Source of the DNA: Paraflavitalea sp. CAU 1676 | GTDB lineage: Bacteria > Bacteroidota > Bacteroidia > Chitinophagales > Chitinophagaceae | Length of the DNA stretch: 64,000 nucleotides | Assembly (NCBI RefSeq): GCF_029223285.1 | Contig: NZ_JARHUJ010000004.1 | Location: 248,001 to 312,000 of the forward strand | Direction of reading: 5' to 3' | Part shown: one piece after another, positions 17,125 through 26,493 of the stretch | How the letters are laid out: each line of letters begins with the position of its first letter | Position numbering within the stretch: position 1 is the stretch's first letter | The notes under the pieces: model-generated | Told to the model about the DNA's origin: nothing | Database searches by the model: none | The model's input: the letters and a program-made list of their open reading frames with translations, nothing else | Made by a program: the position numbers and the translations under genes

Positions 17125-20004
17125 CTAGGGCGATACAACTACTTCCCCCGAACCCTTTGTTTTTACGAGGGTGGCATTCCCTTTGCCCGGCACCATTTTC
17201 ACATTCCTGATGGTGGCTCCCTGTACATCATCGAGGAAAATGGCATAGCGGCCATCGGGTTGCTCATATCCAAAAGAACAATGCTGGATGGTCAAAGCCT
17301 GCGCATGCCTGGCCCACAAACCATAGGAGGGCTGCACTTTAAGGTTGGAAGCATTGTATTGACCAACGCCCAGTTCGGGCGGCGTTTGTGCGGTATCCGA
17401 TAAAGGGTTACCGCCCTTTACCAGCACATGCACATCGGTGAAAACGATATTGTTGACATAGCCGGTATGTTTTCCATTGGGTAACCGGAAATCCAGTTTG
17501 CCCGCTACCTGGTCAGCGTCCGGCAGCTTATAACCAGCAATGATGGGGGATGATCTTTTCTGCGAACCGTCGAAGGGTTTCCAGCGCTTGCCGCCATACG
17601 AGCTGCCGCTGTACACTTCACGTACATCGATACCGTTGATAAGAATATTCTCTACCTGACCAATGTTTACATTTTTTACCAGGAGCTCGTTGTGCTGCTC
17701 TCCGTTTTCAGTGAAGGAATATTTGCCCACATCGGCGCCCAGTATACGGCCCCGGTTGGAGATCGAAATAAAGAATGGCGCCGTGGCCCGTAACATTTGG
17801 GAACGGGAATGAATGCTGCCGGTATGACCGCAGTTGAGGTGAACATCTTTGATATGTCCGCCATCGTTGGTAGAAATGGAGAAACCGGCTTTATTGGCCC
17901 CCAGCACATAGATATTGTCTACATGCAGGTCCATAATGTCATCGGCCGTTTCCGAACCGATCTGGAACAAATTGCAGTTGGTATCGCCGATAATATTCCG
18001 CACGATATATCCTTTTGCCGGGCGCGTAAAACCCAGTGAGCAATCAGACCCAGGTTTAATGATGTCATCCGAGCTTACCCTCGAATAGATATTGATCGCC
18101 CTTACATCGTTGCAGCCCATGAAATCATAAATGTCCCGCACATTGCCGTTATGGGCGCGCGAGAAATAACTGTTGTGCACGTAGATGCCATCGGTACCGG
18201 TGGCCAGCAATACAAAGTGACCACCACGGTCGATCTGCAGCATGTTGTCAATATTGACATCCTTGCTGCCATCCTTCCGGATATAATACGGTTCGTCTTT
18301 TTCAGCATCATACCACAGGTCCTCCGTTCGTTGAATACCGCCGATCTCGATATTCGTACAAAGCTTGAACACGAACATCTTGTCGCCCCGGTTATCCGGC
18401 GCATTGTTCATGACCCGGTCGCCGGTAACGAGGTTGCCATCGCCAGTGATGCGTCCGTTGCCGATGATCCTGATATTGTCTTCCCGCTCGGCGAAGAACA
18501 TTCCATTCCGGAAATAATGGTGGCCCACATCCTGCTTGGTCAGATAATTCTCCGGGTCGGCATAAGGTCCGGGATCCGTAGGCGACAGGCCCGATCGATA
18601 TTTCTTATCGCTGAACCAGGTGGTCTCCGGTGCATCGGTTCCTTTCAAAGCTTTTACAGTAGCGTCTTTATCGATAAACAACCATACATTACTGCGCAGG
18701 TGAACTGTACGTACGGAATAGACTCCTTTGCTGAACAATAACACACCACCACCCAGGCGATGGATAGAATCGATGGCCTTGTTGATCAACTCCGTTTGGT
18801 CATCCTCCGCCGATCCGCTTACACCAAATGTTTTGATATCTTTTTTGCCGGCGAACCAGGAGGTAATATTCGAAACACCTTTATGGCGGCCTTCTTTTAC
18901 CTGCAGCCTGAAATGATAGAGCTTGCCGGGAGCCAGCGCCTGAACAGTAGCTATCCTTTTTTTTGCGTCGAGTACCCCACGGGCTGCCAGCCAGCTTTTT
19001 CCGCCATCGATAGATTGTTGCAATTGAATGTTGGAAGCGGCGTCGCCGGCAGTCCATCCGAATTGTACCGTGGTAAGGTCCGTCTCTGCATAAGCGGCCT
19101 TGTTATTGATGATGCGCGAAAGATCGGAGATGCGATCACTGGTTGACAACACAGCCGATTCCTGCGCACTGCCGACGCTGCTCAAAACCGCCGGGCTTGC
19201 CGTGGTATAGCTGGCACGAAAGAGATATAAGCCGGCTTTTGTAAGTCTTACGGCTTTGAACACCAGTTTGAGATCAGTCCCATTGGCGGGTCGCAGATCA
19301 AGACCGGTGAAATGAAGCACCGAGCTGCCATCGGCCTGCCGCTCAATAGTAACCTTGCCTACCTGCGAATAGGAATAATTGGTGCCCACCCGTCCGATGG
19401 ATTGGGTGGCGAGGTCCTTCAGCAACACATCGCCCCGGCCGATCACATTGACTGTAACATTATTCATCGATACGTCGATACCGGCAGGAATATGGATGCG
19501 AACGCGGGCGTCGGGGCTGCGCTGGCCGGCCGTATAATACAACGTCAGTGGGGCGGTAGCACCGAGGGTCATCGTACCACGGTCAAGCACGAGTTGACCG
19601 TTGAGGGCTGCCGGACGTACAATAATATGATAGGTGCGTTTTTGAGACGGGTTGATGCCTTGCAGCACCAGGCGGTCGCCGCTAAGCAGCGAACCCTCCT
19701 GCTTTGATTTTCCAAGTGCGTCTTCTACACTATAAGTAGGGGTAGTTCCGTTACAGGAAACGATTTCCCGCAACAATCCCTGTACGCCCGGGTTGGTGGA
19801 AATAAGTCCCTTATCCTCCGGCGTATCGACCGTAAAAGCGTAGGTGCTGCCCCCGGCAACGACAATGGTGTCTTTTTCGATAGAGAGTATATGAGGAGCT
19901 GCAGCAGCCTGCCGTACGCACAGGCCAGCGGGACGTTTGGTTTGTGCCGATGAGTCGGAAAATGCGCTGACAAGGCCTAAAAAAAGGGTGATGAATCTAT
20001 ACAT
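17125..20004 (-). CDS. Divergent GH28-like secreted beta-helix protein with N-terminal Fn3 region
   Basis: 959 residues from the ATG at 20004, which begins a signal peptide ('MYRFITLFLGLVSAF'); an in-frame start at 20040 would add 12 residues before it. Residues about 30-290 are beta-rich and residues about 290-385 are an Fn3-like domain. From about 390 onward there is a pectate-lyase-superfamily beta-helix opening 'IKTFGVSGSAEDDQTELINK'. Of the four GH28 signature elements I find a 'SSDDIIKPGS' Asp pair, but no canonical NTD, GHG or RIK motif. It may therefore be a distant polygalacturonase or rhamnogalacturonase, or another beta-helix enzyme. It lies on the strand opposite to its neighbours, between the sigma factor and a Sel1 gene. 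Its convergent end is 43 bases from the sigma stop. Confidence 0.8.
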   Translation of the reverse strand: MYRFITLFLGLVSAFSDSSAQTKRPAGLCVRQAAAAPHILSIEKDTIVVAGGSTYAFTVDTPEDKGLISTNPGVQGLLREIVSCNGTTPTYSVEDALGKSKQEGSLLSGDRLVLQGINPSQKRTYHIIVRPAALNGQLVLDRGTMTLGATAPLTLYYTAGQRSPDARVRIHIPAGIDVSMNNVTVNVIGRGDVLLKDLATQSIGRVGTNYSYSQVGKVTIERQADGSSVLHFTGLDLRPANGTDLKLVFKAVRLTKAGLYLFRASYTTASPAVLSSVGSAQESAVLSTSDRISDLSRIINNKAAYAETDLTTVQFGWTAGDAASNIQLQQSIDGGKSWLAARGVLDAKKRIATVQALAPGKLYHFRLQVKEGRHKGVSNITSWFAGKKDIKTFGVSGSAEDDQTELINKAIDSIHRLGGGVLLFSKGVYSVRTVHLRSNVWLFIDKDATVKALKGTDAPETTWFSDKKYRSGLSPTDPGPYADPENYLTKQDVGHHYFRNGMFFAEREDNIRIIGNGRITGDGNLVTGDRVMNNAPDNRGDKMFVFKLCTNIEIGGIQRTEDLWYDAEKDEPYYIRKDGSKDVNIDNMLQIDRGGHFVLLATGTDGIYVHNSYFSRAHNGNVRDIYDFMGCNDVRAINIYSRVSSDDIIKPGSDCSLGFTRPAKGYIVRNIIGDTNCNLFQIGSETADDIMDLHVDNIYVLGANKAGFSISTNDGGHIKDVHLNCGHTGSIHSRSQMLRATAPFFISISNRGRILGADVGKYSFTENGEQHNELLVKNVNIGQVENILINGIDVREVYSGSSYGGKRWKPFDGSQKRSSPIIAGYKLPDADQVAGKLDFRLPNGKHTGYVNNIVFTDVHVLVKGGNPLSDTAQTPPELGVGQYNASNLKVQPSYGLWARHAQALTIQHCSFGYEQPDGRYAIFLDDVQGATIRNVKMVPGKGNATLVKTKGSGEVVVSP

Positions 20005-20197
20005 ATCCTGGATTGGTGATGATCCGAAAGGTACAGGCAAAGCGTTCGGCCTGCGTCAACTAAATTGTCAAAATCATCAATATAATTGACGTGCAGCAAT
20101 TTATTCCGGCGCTGGTGGCAGACTACCATGTTAAAAACGCCGGACAACAATGAATTTTAACACTTCGTCCTTATATTTAACTTCTATACAGCGAATT

Positions 20198-21217
20198 ATG
20201 GTAGATCAGGTAAAAATGGAAGAAATAGTTGCGGCGATCCGGGCAGGTGAAAAAACAGGCATAGATGACGGTATAGATCTATGGACCTTCAACGCGGCAC
20301 CGGCTCATGAAAAGGAGATGCTGGGCAGGCAATACCTTTCCCTGGCCGAAAATGTAAGCCAGCAATACCTCTACCGGCGGACCGATGATGCGGTATCGGC
20401 CGAAACCCGCCTTTATTTGATCGAAGAAAACAAGATATCCCTGCACAACTACTCCCTGCGGGAGCTGATCAACAAAAAGGAAATTATCAAAGTGGCAGCT
20501 GCTATGCGCGAAGGGCAGCTTAAAGAATACCAGTCCTGGCTCGATCAATACGCTGGTTGTCCGGGATGCCTGTATTGGATCACCCTCGAGCTTTCGCTGG
20601 CCGTGTACGACGAGCGCGCCCCCATGGAATGGGACGCCATCAGCCAGCAGTTGTTCAAACAACTGGCCGAAGGCGGCGACGCCAGGGCCTGTCACGAATT
20701 GGCCAACCACTACTACTTCAATACATCCGAAAAAGACGAAGTGATAAAATGGCGGCAACGCGCCATCGCAGAAGGCGAATCGGAAGACCTTAAGGAACTG
20801 GCCGATTTCATCATCGACGAATACCCTGAAAAGATCGTCATTGCCCTCGATACCTTACACTCCATGCAAGAGAACGGCCTTCACATGGCCTGGGCCTGGT
20901 GGAAGGAAGGGCATGTTTACACCCAGGGGATCGGCACGGTAAAACCCGATCCGGCAAAAGGCTTCGCCCTCATACAAAAGGCCAGCGAACTGGGACTTAC
21001 TGTAGCCAAAGGCGATCTGGCCTACCACTACCACAAAGGCATTGGCGTGCCCAAAGACCTGCACAAAGCGCTGGAATTACTGGAGGAAGCCAATGAGGCA
21101 TCACGCACTTTCAATAATCAGCAGTTTTATAGTCCCGATGAAGAAGGGGAAGGGCCCGTGGAAGAAGGAGATTACGAGGAGCAGATCGAAATGATCCGGA
21201 AAGAACTCGATCAGTAA
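20198..21217 (+). CDS. Sel1-like repeat protein
   Basis: 339 residues if the ATG at 20198 is used. I prefer it to the in-frame ATG at 20150 because a -7-like 'tatattta' (20172-20179) lies between the two. The C-terminal third has Sel1/TPR-like helical repeats, for example 'AWWKEGHVYTQGIG', 'PAKGFALIQKASELG' and 'YHYHKGIGVPKDLHKALEL' (about residues 230-310). The rest is acidic and helical. There is no signal peptide or membrane segment. Sel1 repeats mediate protein-protein contacts. Nothing in the sequence links this protein to pectin, and it separates the sigma factor from FecR. It ends at a strong shared terminator. Confidence 0.8.
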   Translation: MVDQVKMEEIVAAIRAGEKTGIDDGIDLWTFNAAPAHEKEMLGRQYLSLAENVSQQYLYRRTDDAVSAETRLYLIEENKISLHNYSLRELINKKEIIKVAAAMREGQLKEYQSWLDQYAGCPGCLYWITLELSLAVYDERAPMEWDAISQQLFKQLAEGGDARACHELANHYYFNTSEKDEVIKWRQRAIAEGESEDLKELADFIIDEYPEKIVIALDTLHSMQENGLHMAWAWWKEGHVYTQGIGTVKPDPAKGFALIQKASELGLTVAKGDLAYHYHKGIGVPKDLHKALELLEEANEASRTFNNQQFYSPDEEGEGPVEEGDYEEQIEMIRKELDQ

Positions 21218-21231
21218 GAAGATAATAATAT

Positions 21232-21277
21232 ATAATAGCAAAGGGGCACATCATCGATGTTGCCCCTTTGCTATTAT
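21232..21277. terminator. Bidirectional rho-independent terminator
   Basis: A perfect 17-base inverted repeat ('ataatagcaaaggggca' and its complement at 21261-21277) encloses a further CATC/GATG pair, giving a very long hairpin with A/T-rich outer ends. It lies between the convergent Sel1 gene and SRPBCC gene, so it can end transcription from both sides. Confidence 0.9.
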
Positions 21278-21297
21278 GTCCCTTAGCGGGTGATCCA

Positions 21298-21723
21298 TTA
21301 ATTATTTTCCGCGTACGTTCTGAAGTTCTCGAGGATAGCCTGCCAGCCGGCTTGCTGCATCTCTACGGAGTGGGTGTCTTCAGCCTCGAAGGTCTCCACA
21401 ATATGGGTTTTGCCGCCTTCTTCCGAAAAAAGCACTTTTACTTTACGGTCATCGCCCAGGGTATAGGCAATTACCTTATTGTCGGTTACTTCAGTGTATA
21501 CACCACCGAAATCGAAGCTGAAGCTGCCATCCTTGGCGGCCATGGTGGTAGAGAAAGTACCGCCCACACGCAGGTCATTGCTTGCTTTGGGCGCATGCCA
21601 GTCTGGCGATGCAAAAGCCCAGCTCATGATATGTTGTGGTTCGTTCCAATACTGCCATACTTTGGCTACAGGGGCATTTACGGTTGTTTCTACGGTGATC
21701 TTGGTTCTGTTAATCGTTTCCAT
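21298..21723 (-). CDS. SRPBCC/AHSA1-family protein
   Basis: 141 residues. The N-terminal 'TKITVETTVNAPVAKVWQYW' followed by 'PQHIMSWAFASPDWHAP' is typical of the START-like SRPBCC fold (activator of Hsp90 ATPase homologue 1-like family). The sequence ends with the long C-terminal helix 'MQQAGWQAILENFRTYAEN'. These small cytoplasmic proteins form a hydrophobic ligand cavity and their ligands are usually unknown. It is a single gene read towards the Sel1 gene, with a shared terminator. No role in pectin use is indicated. Confidence 0.88.
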   Translation of the reverse strand: METINRTKITVETTVNAPVAKVWQYWNEPQHIMSWAFASPDWHAPKASNDLRVGGTFSTTMAAKDGSFSFDFGGVYTEVTDNKVIAYTLGDDRKVKVLFSEEGGKTHIVETFEAEDTHSVEMQQAGWQAILENFRTYAENN

Positions 21724-21910
21724 GATTATACTTTTAAGGTGATGTGTTTGTGTTTGATTGATAAAGCAAACTTACAGCGTGCAGGCAAAACACCCAATGG
21801 GTAAAAACGACAAAAGCGAGGTCGTTTGCGACCCACTAAAAAAAACTTCAAAATCCCTTAATGGTGTTTTCAAAAATGCCTGTCCTTCAGGTATAAAGCC
21901 AACCGGCAGT

Positions 21911-23026
21911 ATGGAAAAACCCGAACATATCTGGTTCCTCCTCTCCCGCAACCTGAGCGGGGAGGCATCCACACAGGAAAAAGAAGCATTGATGCAGGCC
22001 CTTCAGCAGCAGCCGTGTCTTATGCAGCAATATGAATTATTACAACGTTTATGGAAACCCCAACAGTCGGCCAGTCCGGAAGAGATAACGGCGAGGGTTA
22101 GTCAGATCCTGCAACGCTCGGCCCTGGAATCGGTAGAACAGGCGTCACCGGTAGAGCAGGAGTACAATGAGCAACCGGTTTCGCGTGTTGCGCGACTACG
22201 CTACCTCCGACCGGTACGCTGGGCAGCCGCGGTGGCAGGCATCATCCTGGCTGTCTACACCTGGCAACAATACCACCTGGTGCCATCAACAACCGGCAAC
22301 GAGATCGTTGCGAAAAAAGGCAGCAAGACCCGCACCCTGTTGCCCGATGGGTCTACCGTATGGCTCAATGCAGGTTCCTCCATTACGTATGATCCGGTGT
22401 TTGCCGGTAATACCCGCGAAGTGACCCTGCAGGGCGAAGCCTTTTTCGATATTGTGAAGCAGCCGGACAAACCTTTCATCGTACATGCCGGCGATCTCAA
22501 CATTCGCGTATTGGGCACCGCCTTCAATGTGAAATCCTACGCGGAAGAACCTACCATCGAAACAACACTCATCAGGGGGCTTATACAGATCACCCGCCTG
22601 GCCGATTCGGCAGGAGCGCCGATCTACCTGCACCCACATCAGAAAATAGTACTTGCCAGAGCAGAGCATGGATTGGCTCCTGCGCCAGTCATCGCAGCCG
22701 CGCAGAGCGCCGCGGTTAAACCCGAAGACGCTATCGTGAATCTCGATAGCAGCCTGAAAGAAAATGAACGTTTCGAAACAGCCTGGCTCTATAACCGGCT
22801 CGAGTTTAGGGGCGAAAGGTTTGAAGACCTTGCCAAAAAGCTCGAACGCTGGTACAACATCACCATTCATTTTGAAGACGAACCCGTGCGCCAGTTGGTA
22901 TGGACGGGCTCCCTCGAAATAGAGACCACCGAACAGGCATTCCGGGCCCTGACCGAAGCCCTGCCTTTCCACTATGAAATAAAAGGGAATGATATCTATA
23001 TCCGGTCCGGCGACCCGGCAAAATAA
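21911..23026 (+). CDS. FecR-family anti-sigma factor (DUF4974 C-terminus)
   Basis: 371 residues from the ATG at 21911. An in-frame start at 21758 would overlap the promoter region of the SRPBCC gene and add 51 residues without family features. The N-terminal cytoplasmic part holds 'LLSRNLSGEASTQEKEAL'. One membrane segment follows near residue 100 ('WAAAVAGIILAVYTW'). The periplasmic FecR domain has 'LPDGSTVWLNAGSSITYDP' and 'VTLQGEAFFDIVKQPDKPF', and the end is a DUF4974 domain ('FRGERFEDLAKKLERWYNI'). It would hold an ECF sigma factor at the membrane until the STN domain of the downstream SusC signals. No sigma gene is adjacent; the nearest is at 16440. Confidence 0.93.
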   Translation: MEKPEHIWFLLSRNLSGEASTQEKEALMQALQQQPCLMQQYELLQRLWKPQQSASPEEITARVSQILQRSALESVEQASPVEQEYNEQPVSRVARLRYLRPVRWAAAVAGIILAVYTWQQYHLVPSTTGNEIVAKKGSKTRTLLPDGSTVWLNAGSSITYDPVFAGNTREVTLQGEAFFDIVKQPDKPFIVHAGDLNIRVLGTAFNVKSYAEEPTIETTLIRGLIQITRLADSAGAPIYLHPHQKIVLARAEHGLAPAPVIAAAQSAAVKPEDAIVNLDSSLKENERFETAWLYNRLEFRGERFEDLAKKLERWYNITIHFEDEPVRQLVWTGSLEIETTEQAFRALTEALPFHYEIKGNDIYIRSGDPAK

Positions 23027-23050
23027 CCGGTTGGGGAAGCCGTAAAAAGT

Positions 23051-23078
23051 AACGGAGAATGTTGCAGCATTCCCCGTT
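23051..23078. terminator. Hairpin after fecR
   Basis: Arms 'aacggagaatg' (23051-23061) and 'cattccccgtt' (23068-23078) pair with one mismatch around a 6-base loop, 25 bases after the FecR stop. There is no T run, so it may be a weak or factor-assisted terminator or part of the SusC leader. Confidence 0.45.
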
Positions 23079-23104
23079 GTACTACAGGTTAAAAATTGGT
23101 GTAT

Positions 23105-23123
23105 CCGCCGCCATGGGCGGCGG
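23105..23123 (+). promoter_or_regulatory. GC-rich leader hairpin before susC
   Basis: 'ccgccgcc', loop 'atg', then 'ggcggcgg' form a perfect 8-base GC-only stem 29 bases upstream of the SusC ATG. There is no following T run. If transcribed, it would be a very stable structure in the SusC 5' untranslated region and could affect stability or translation. Confidence 0.5.
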
Positions 23124-23152
23124 GAATTGTTAACCCATAATGATCACAAAGT

Positions 23153-26100
23153 ATGAAAAGTTTTCTAACGGAAACCCGTTGGCCTTGCAGGGCCACGCGG
23201 CATCCTATGCTTTCCAAAGCACTGCTTGTTATGAAATTGACTACGATTTTGCTTATTGCCTTCGCCCTCAATGTGTCAGCCACGGGCTTCGGTCAGGAAA
23301 AGCTGAACTTCCGGTTTAAAAAGACCGAAATAGCTGGCATACTCACCAGCATCGAAAAAGCAACCCATTACCGTTTTCTTTACAACGATCAGTTGCCGAA
23401 TATCCGCCAGAAGGTCAACCTCGAAGTGCAGGATGCCAGCATCCGCCAAACCCTCGATCAATTGCTCGAGAAAACAGGATTGATCTATCTGCAGATGGAA
23501 AATAACCTGATCGTGATCAAACCACAGCCTGCCGTACGCAAAGAGAAAACCATTACCGGCCGCATTACCGACGATGCCGGCCTGCCATTGACGGGCGTCT
23601 CAGTAAAAGTTAAAGGAACCGAACGCGGCACTACCACCAATGAACAGGGTATATTCACCATTGGCGCCAATGAGGACGAAACACTCATCTTCTCTTATGT
23701 TGGCTACGAACCCCAGGAGGCAAAGATCGGCAGCCGCAGCACCATCAATATCGCGCTGTCATCGACCACCAAAAGCCTGGAGAATATTGTAGTGATTGGC
23801 TATGGCGCCGTGAAGAAAAGAGACCTTACCGGCGCTGTGGTATCGGTAAAAAGTGATGAGATCAAAAAGGTTCCTTCGGGCAACGTTATGGAAAGCCTGC
23901 AGGGCAAACTGCCCGGCGCCGATATTACCCGCATGAGCGGCTCTGCCTCTTCCGGTGTCAATATCGTGATCCGCGGCAACCGCTCCCTCATGGCCAGCAA
24001 TGCCCCGCTCGTGATCGTTGACGGTATACAATACAATTCTTTTCAGGACATCAACTCCAACGATATACAATCGCTCGAAGTGTTGAAAGACGCTTCTTCT
24101 ACCGCGATCTATGGTTCACGAGGTGCCAATGGCGTTATCCTCATCACCACCAAACGCGGCAGCAACGGCAAACCGAAGATCAGCCTCAACTCTTATTATG
24201 GAGTCTCCGACCGGTCAGACTATCCCACTTACATGAGTACCCAGCAATACCAGGCCTGGAGAAGAGAAGCCAACCGCAAGATCGACCTCGCAGGCGTCAA
24301 CCCCGCCGGCATATGGTCAAGTCCCGCCAATGACGGCGCCCTGTTCAGTGCCGAAGAATTAAAGAATATCGGAAACGGCATCAATACCAATTATTCCGAC
24401 CTGCTGTTTCGCCGCGGCAACCAGCAGGAACACCAGGTAGGGGTAGCGGCCGGCAATGATAAAACCAAGGTATACCTCTCCCTCAATTATTATGGCGAAA
24501 AAGGATTGTTGAAAGGCGATGAGTTGAAACGTTATACCGGCCGCATGAATGTAGACCAAACGCTGGGCAAACTGGCCAAAACGGGTATGCAGATGCAGCT
24601 TACCTATTACGATATTGACACCCGCACCAACCCGATGGATGAAGCCAGCAAAGTAGCCCCCTGGTCAACGCCTTACGATAGCGCCGGTAACATCATCCTG
24701 TCTCCGGTCAATGACCAGGCCCGCTGGAACCCGCTGGCCGATGAACAGCCGGGCGCAGCCACCAACAATACGCTCATCACCCGTACCCTCGCCGCCACCT
24801 ACCTCGAACTAACGCCCTTGAAAGGACTCTCGCTCAGGAGCAACCTCGGTTTCGTATTTACCGATTCGCGGCAGGGCGCATTCTTCGATGTGAACTCGTT
24901 ATCGCAAAGAGGCCTCCGCACCCTCGGCTTTGGCGTAGCATCGCGCGGACGCAACATCAACTGGGAAAATATCCTTACTTATAACAAACAATTCAACGAT
25001 CATAATTTCACCCTCACCGGCATTACCACCTTCCTCGAGATCAACAATGAGTTCATACAGGCCCAGGGCAACAAGCAGATACTGCCTTCGCAATTGTTCT
25101 ATGCCCTGCAGAACTCCACCGAAAACCTCGCCATCAGCAGCGGATACACCAAGGAGAATCTGCTGTCTTATGCCGGTAGGATCAATTATTCATTCAAGGG
25201 AAAATACCTCGCCTCGGTAAGCGTGCGCACCGATGGCTCATCGAAACTTGGCTCGGGCAACAAATGGGATGTATTCCCCGCAGCGGCGCTCGCCTGGCGC
25301 ATCAGCGATGAGCCCTTCCTGCAAAACGTCACCAACCTCAACGACCTTAAATTGCGGGTAAGCTATGGCATCACCGGCAGCGATGCCATCACGGCGTATA
25401 AAACTCAGTCTACCCTGATACGCATACCCAATGCCTTTGGAGAAAATCCGGCACTTGGTTTCACCTTCAGCGATACCATCGGCAATCCTAATTTACAATG
25501 GGAAAAGACCAGGGCTTTGAATTTCGGTATCGACTTCGGTCTTTTCGGTAACCGGATCACCGGTAGCATCGATGCCTATCAAACAAAGACCACCGACCTG
25601 CTCACCATCCGCAAGTTGCCCGCCTCTTCCGGCGTGTCGGCCACTTTCGACAACGTAGGCAGCACCCAAACCACGGGAATAGACATCAACCTGAATGTAG
25701 CCGTTATCCGCAAAAATGATATTAGCCTCAACGCGGGCCTCAGCTTCTTCACCGCCAAAGAAAAGATCACCCAATTGGTAGGCGGCATCGACGATCCGCT
25801 CAACGAATGGTTCATCGGTCATCCCACCCGTGTATCCTACGACTTCAACAAGATCGGCATCTGGCAACTGGCCGATTCGGCCCAGGCGAAATTGTATAAC
25901 CAGAAACCCGGCGATATCCGCGTGGAAGACCTCGGTACAAAGGACACGATTATTAGTTCCAACAGGGATAGAAAAGTGGTAGGTCAACTGGTACCCAAAT
26001 GGAATGCGGGACTCAATATCGACTTCAGGTACAAGAATTTCGATCTCAATGTATTCCTCTTTGCCCGCATGGGACAAACCATGGAATACGCTTATTACGG

Positions 26101-26455
26101 CCGCGTACACCTGCCCGGCCGGGAAAATGGTGCCATCGTCAACTACTGGACGCCGGAGAACTCCTCCAACGATTTTCCTCATCCGCGCACCAGCAGTTCC
26201 TTTGCCGCACTGCCCTATTCATCGACGCTGGCCTATGTAGACGGCTCATTTCTGAAGATCAGGAATATCTCACTCGGTTATAATCTGCCCAAACCATTCC
26301 TCAGCAAATACGGCGTAAACGGCATGCGCATTTACGTAACCGGTAAAAACCTGTTCACCTTCTCGAAGATCGATAACTACGATGTGGAAAGGGGAGGGGC
26401 GCTCAACGATCCGCTCACCAAACTGGTCGTGGCGGGCATCAATGTCGACTTCTGA
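23153..26455 (+). CDS. SusC/RagA TonB-linked outer membrane transporter with STN signalling domain
   Basis: 1100 residues, full length. After a long N-terminus and signal segment ('LVMKLTTILLIAFALNVSA'), residues about 50-110 form an STN domain ('FRFKKTEIAGILTSIEKA', 'LLEKTGLIYLQMENNLIVI'). Residues about 130-205 are a carboxypeptidase regulatory-like domain ('ITGRITDDAGLPLTGVSVKV') and residues about 210-320 are the plug ('ENIVVIGYGAVKKRDLTGAV'). The rest is the beta-barrel, ending in 'VVAGINVDF'. The STN domain is the part that contacts FecR in trans-envelope signalling, and the FecR gene is directly upstream. The cargo is probably a pectin oligosaccharide. The SusD partner follows after 38 bases. 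Confidence 0.96.
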   Translation: MKSFLTETRWPCRATRHPMLSKALLVMKLTTILLIAFALNVSATGFGQEKLNFRFKKTEIAGILTSIEKATHYRFLYNDQLPNIRQKVNLEVQDASIRQTLDQLLEKTGLIYLQMENNLIVIKPQPAVRKEKTITGRITDDAGLPLTGVSVKVKGTERGTTTNEQGIFTIGANEDETLIFSYVGYEPQEAKIGSRSTINIALSSTTKSLENIVVIGYGAVKKRDLTGAVVSVKSDEIKKVPSGNVMESLQGKLPGADITRMSGSASSGVNIVIRGNRSLMASNAPLVIVDGIQYNSFQDINSNDIQSLEVLKDASSTAIYGSRGANGVILITTKRGSNGKPKISLNSYYGVSDRSDYPTYMSTQQYQAWRREANRKIDLAGVNPAGIWSSPANDGALFSAEELKNIGNGINTNYSDLLFRRGNQQEHQVGVAAGNDKTKVYLSLNYYGEKGLLKGDELKRYTGRMNVDQTLGKLAKTGMQMQLTYYDIDTRTNPMDEASKVAPWSTPYDSAGNIILSPVNDQARWNPLADEQPGAATNNTLITRTLAATYLELTPLKGLSLRSNLGFVFTDSRQGAFFDVNSLSQRGLRTLGFGVASRGRNINWENILTYNKQFNDHNFTLTGITTFLEINNEFIQAQGNKQILPSQLFYALQNSTENLAISSGYTKENLLSYAGRINYSFKGKYLASVSVRTDGSSKLGSGNKWDVFPAAALAWRISDEPFLQNVTNLNDLKLRVSYGITGSDAITAYKTQSTLIRIPNAFGENPALGFTFSDTIGNPNLQWEKTRALNFGIDFGLFGNRITGSIDAYQTKTTDLLTIRKLPASSGVSATFDNVGSTQTTGIDINLNVAVIRKNDISLNAGLSFFTAKEKITQLVGGIDDPLNEWFIGHPTRVSYDFNKIGIWQLADSAQAKLYNQKPGDIRVEDLGTKDTIISSNRDRKVVGQLVPKWNAGLNIDFRYKNFDLNVFLFARMGQTMEYAYYGRVHLPGRENGAIVNYWTPENSSNDFPHPRTSSSFAALPYSSTLAYVDGSFLKIRNISLGYNLPKPFLSKYGVNGMRIYVTGKNLFTFSKIDNYDVERGGALNDPLTKLVVAGINVDF

Positions 26456-26493
26456 TCAAAAGCAAAAGGAATCGTAACAACAAAAATGAAATC

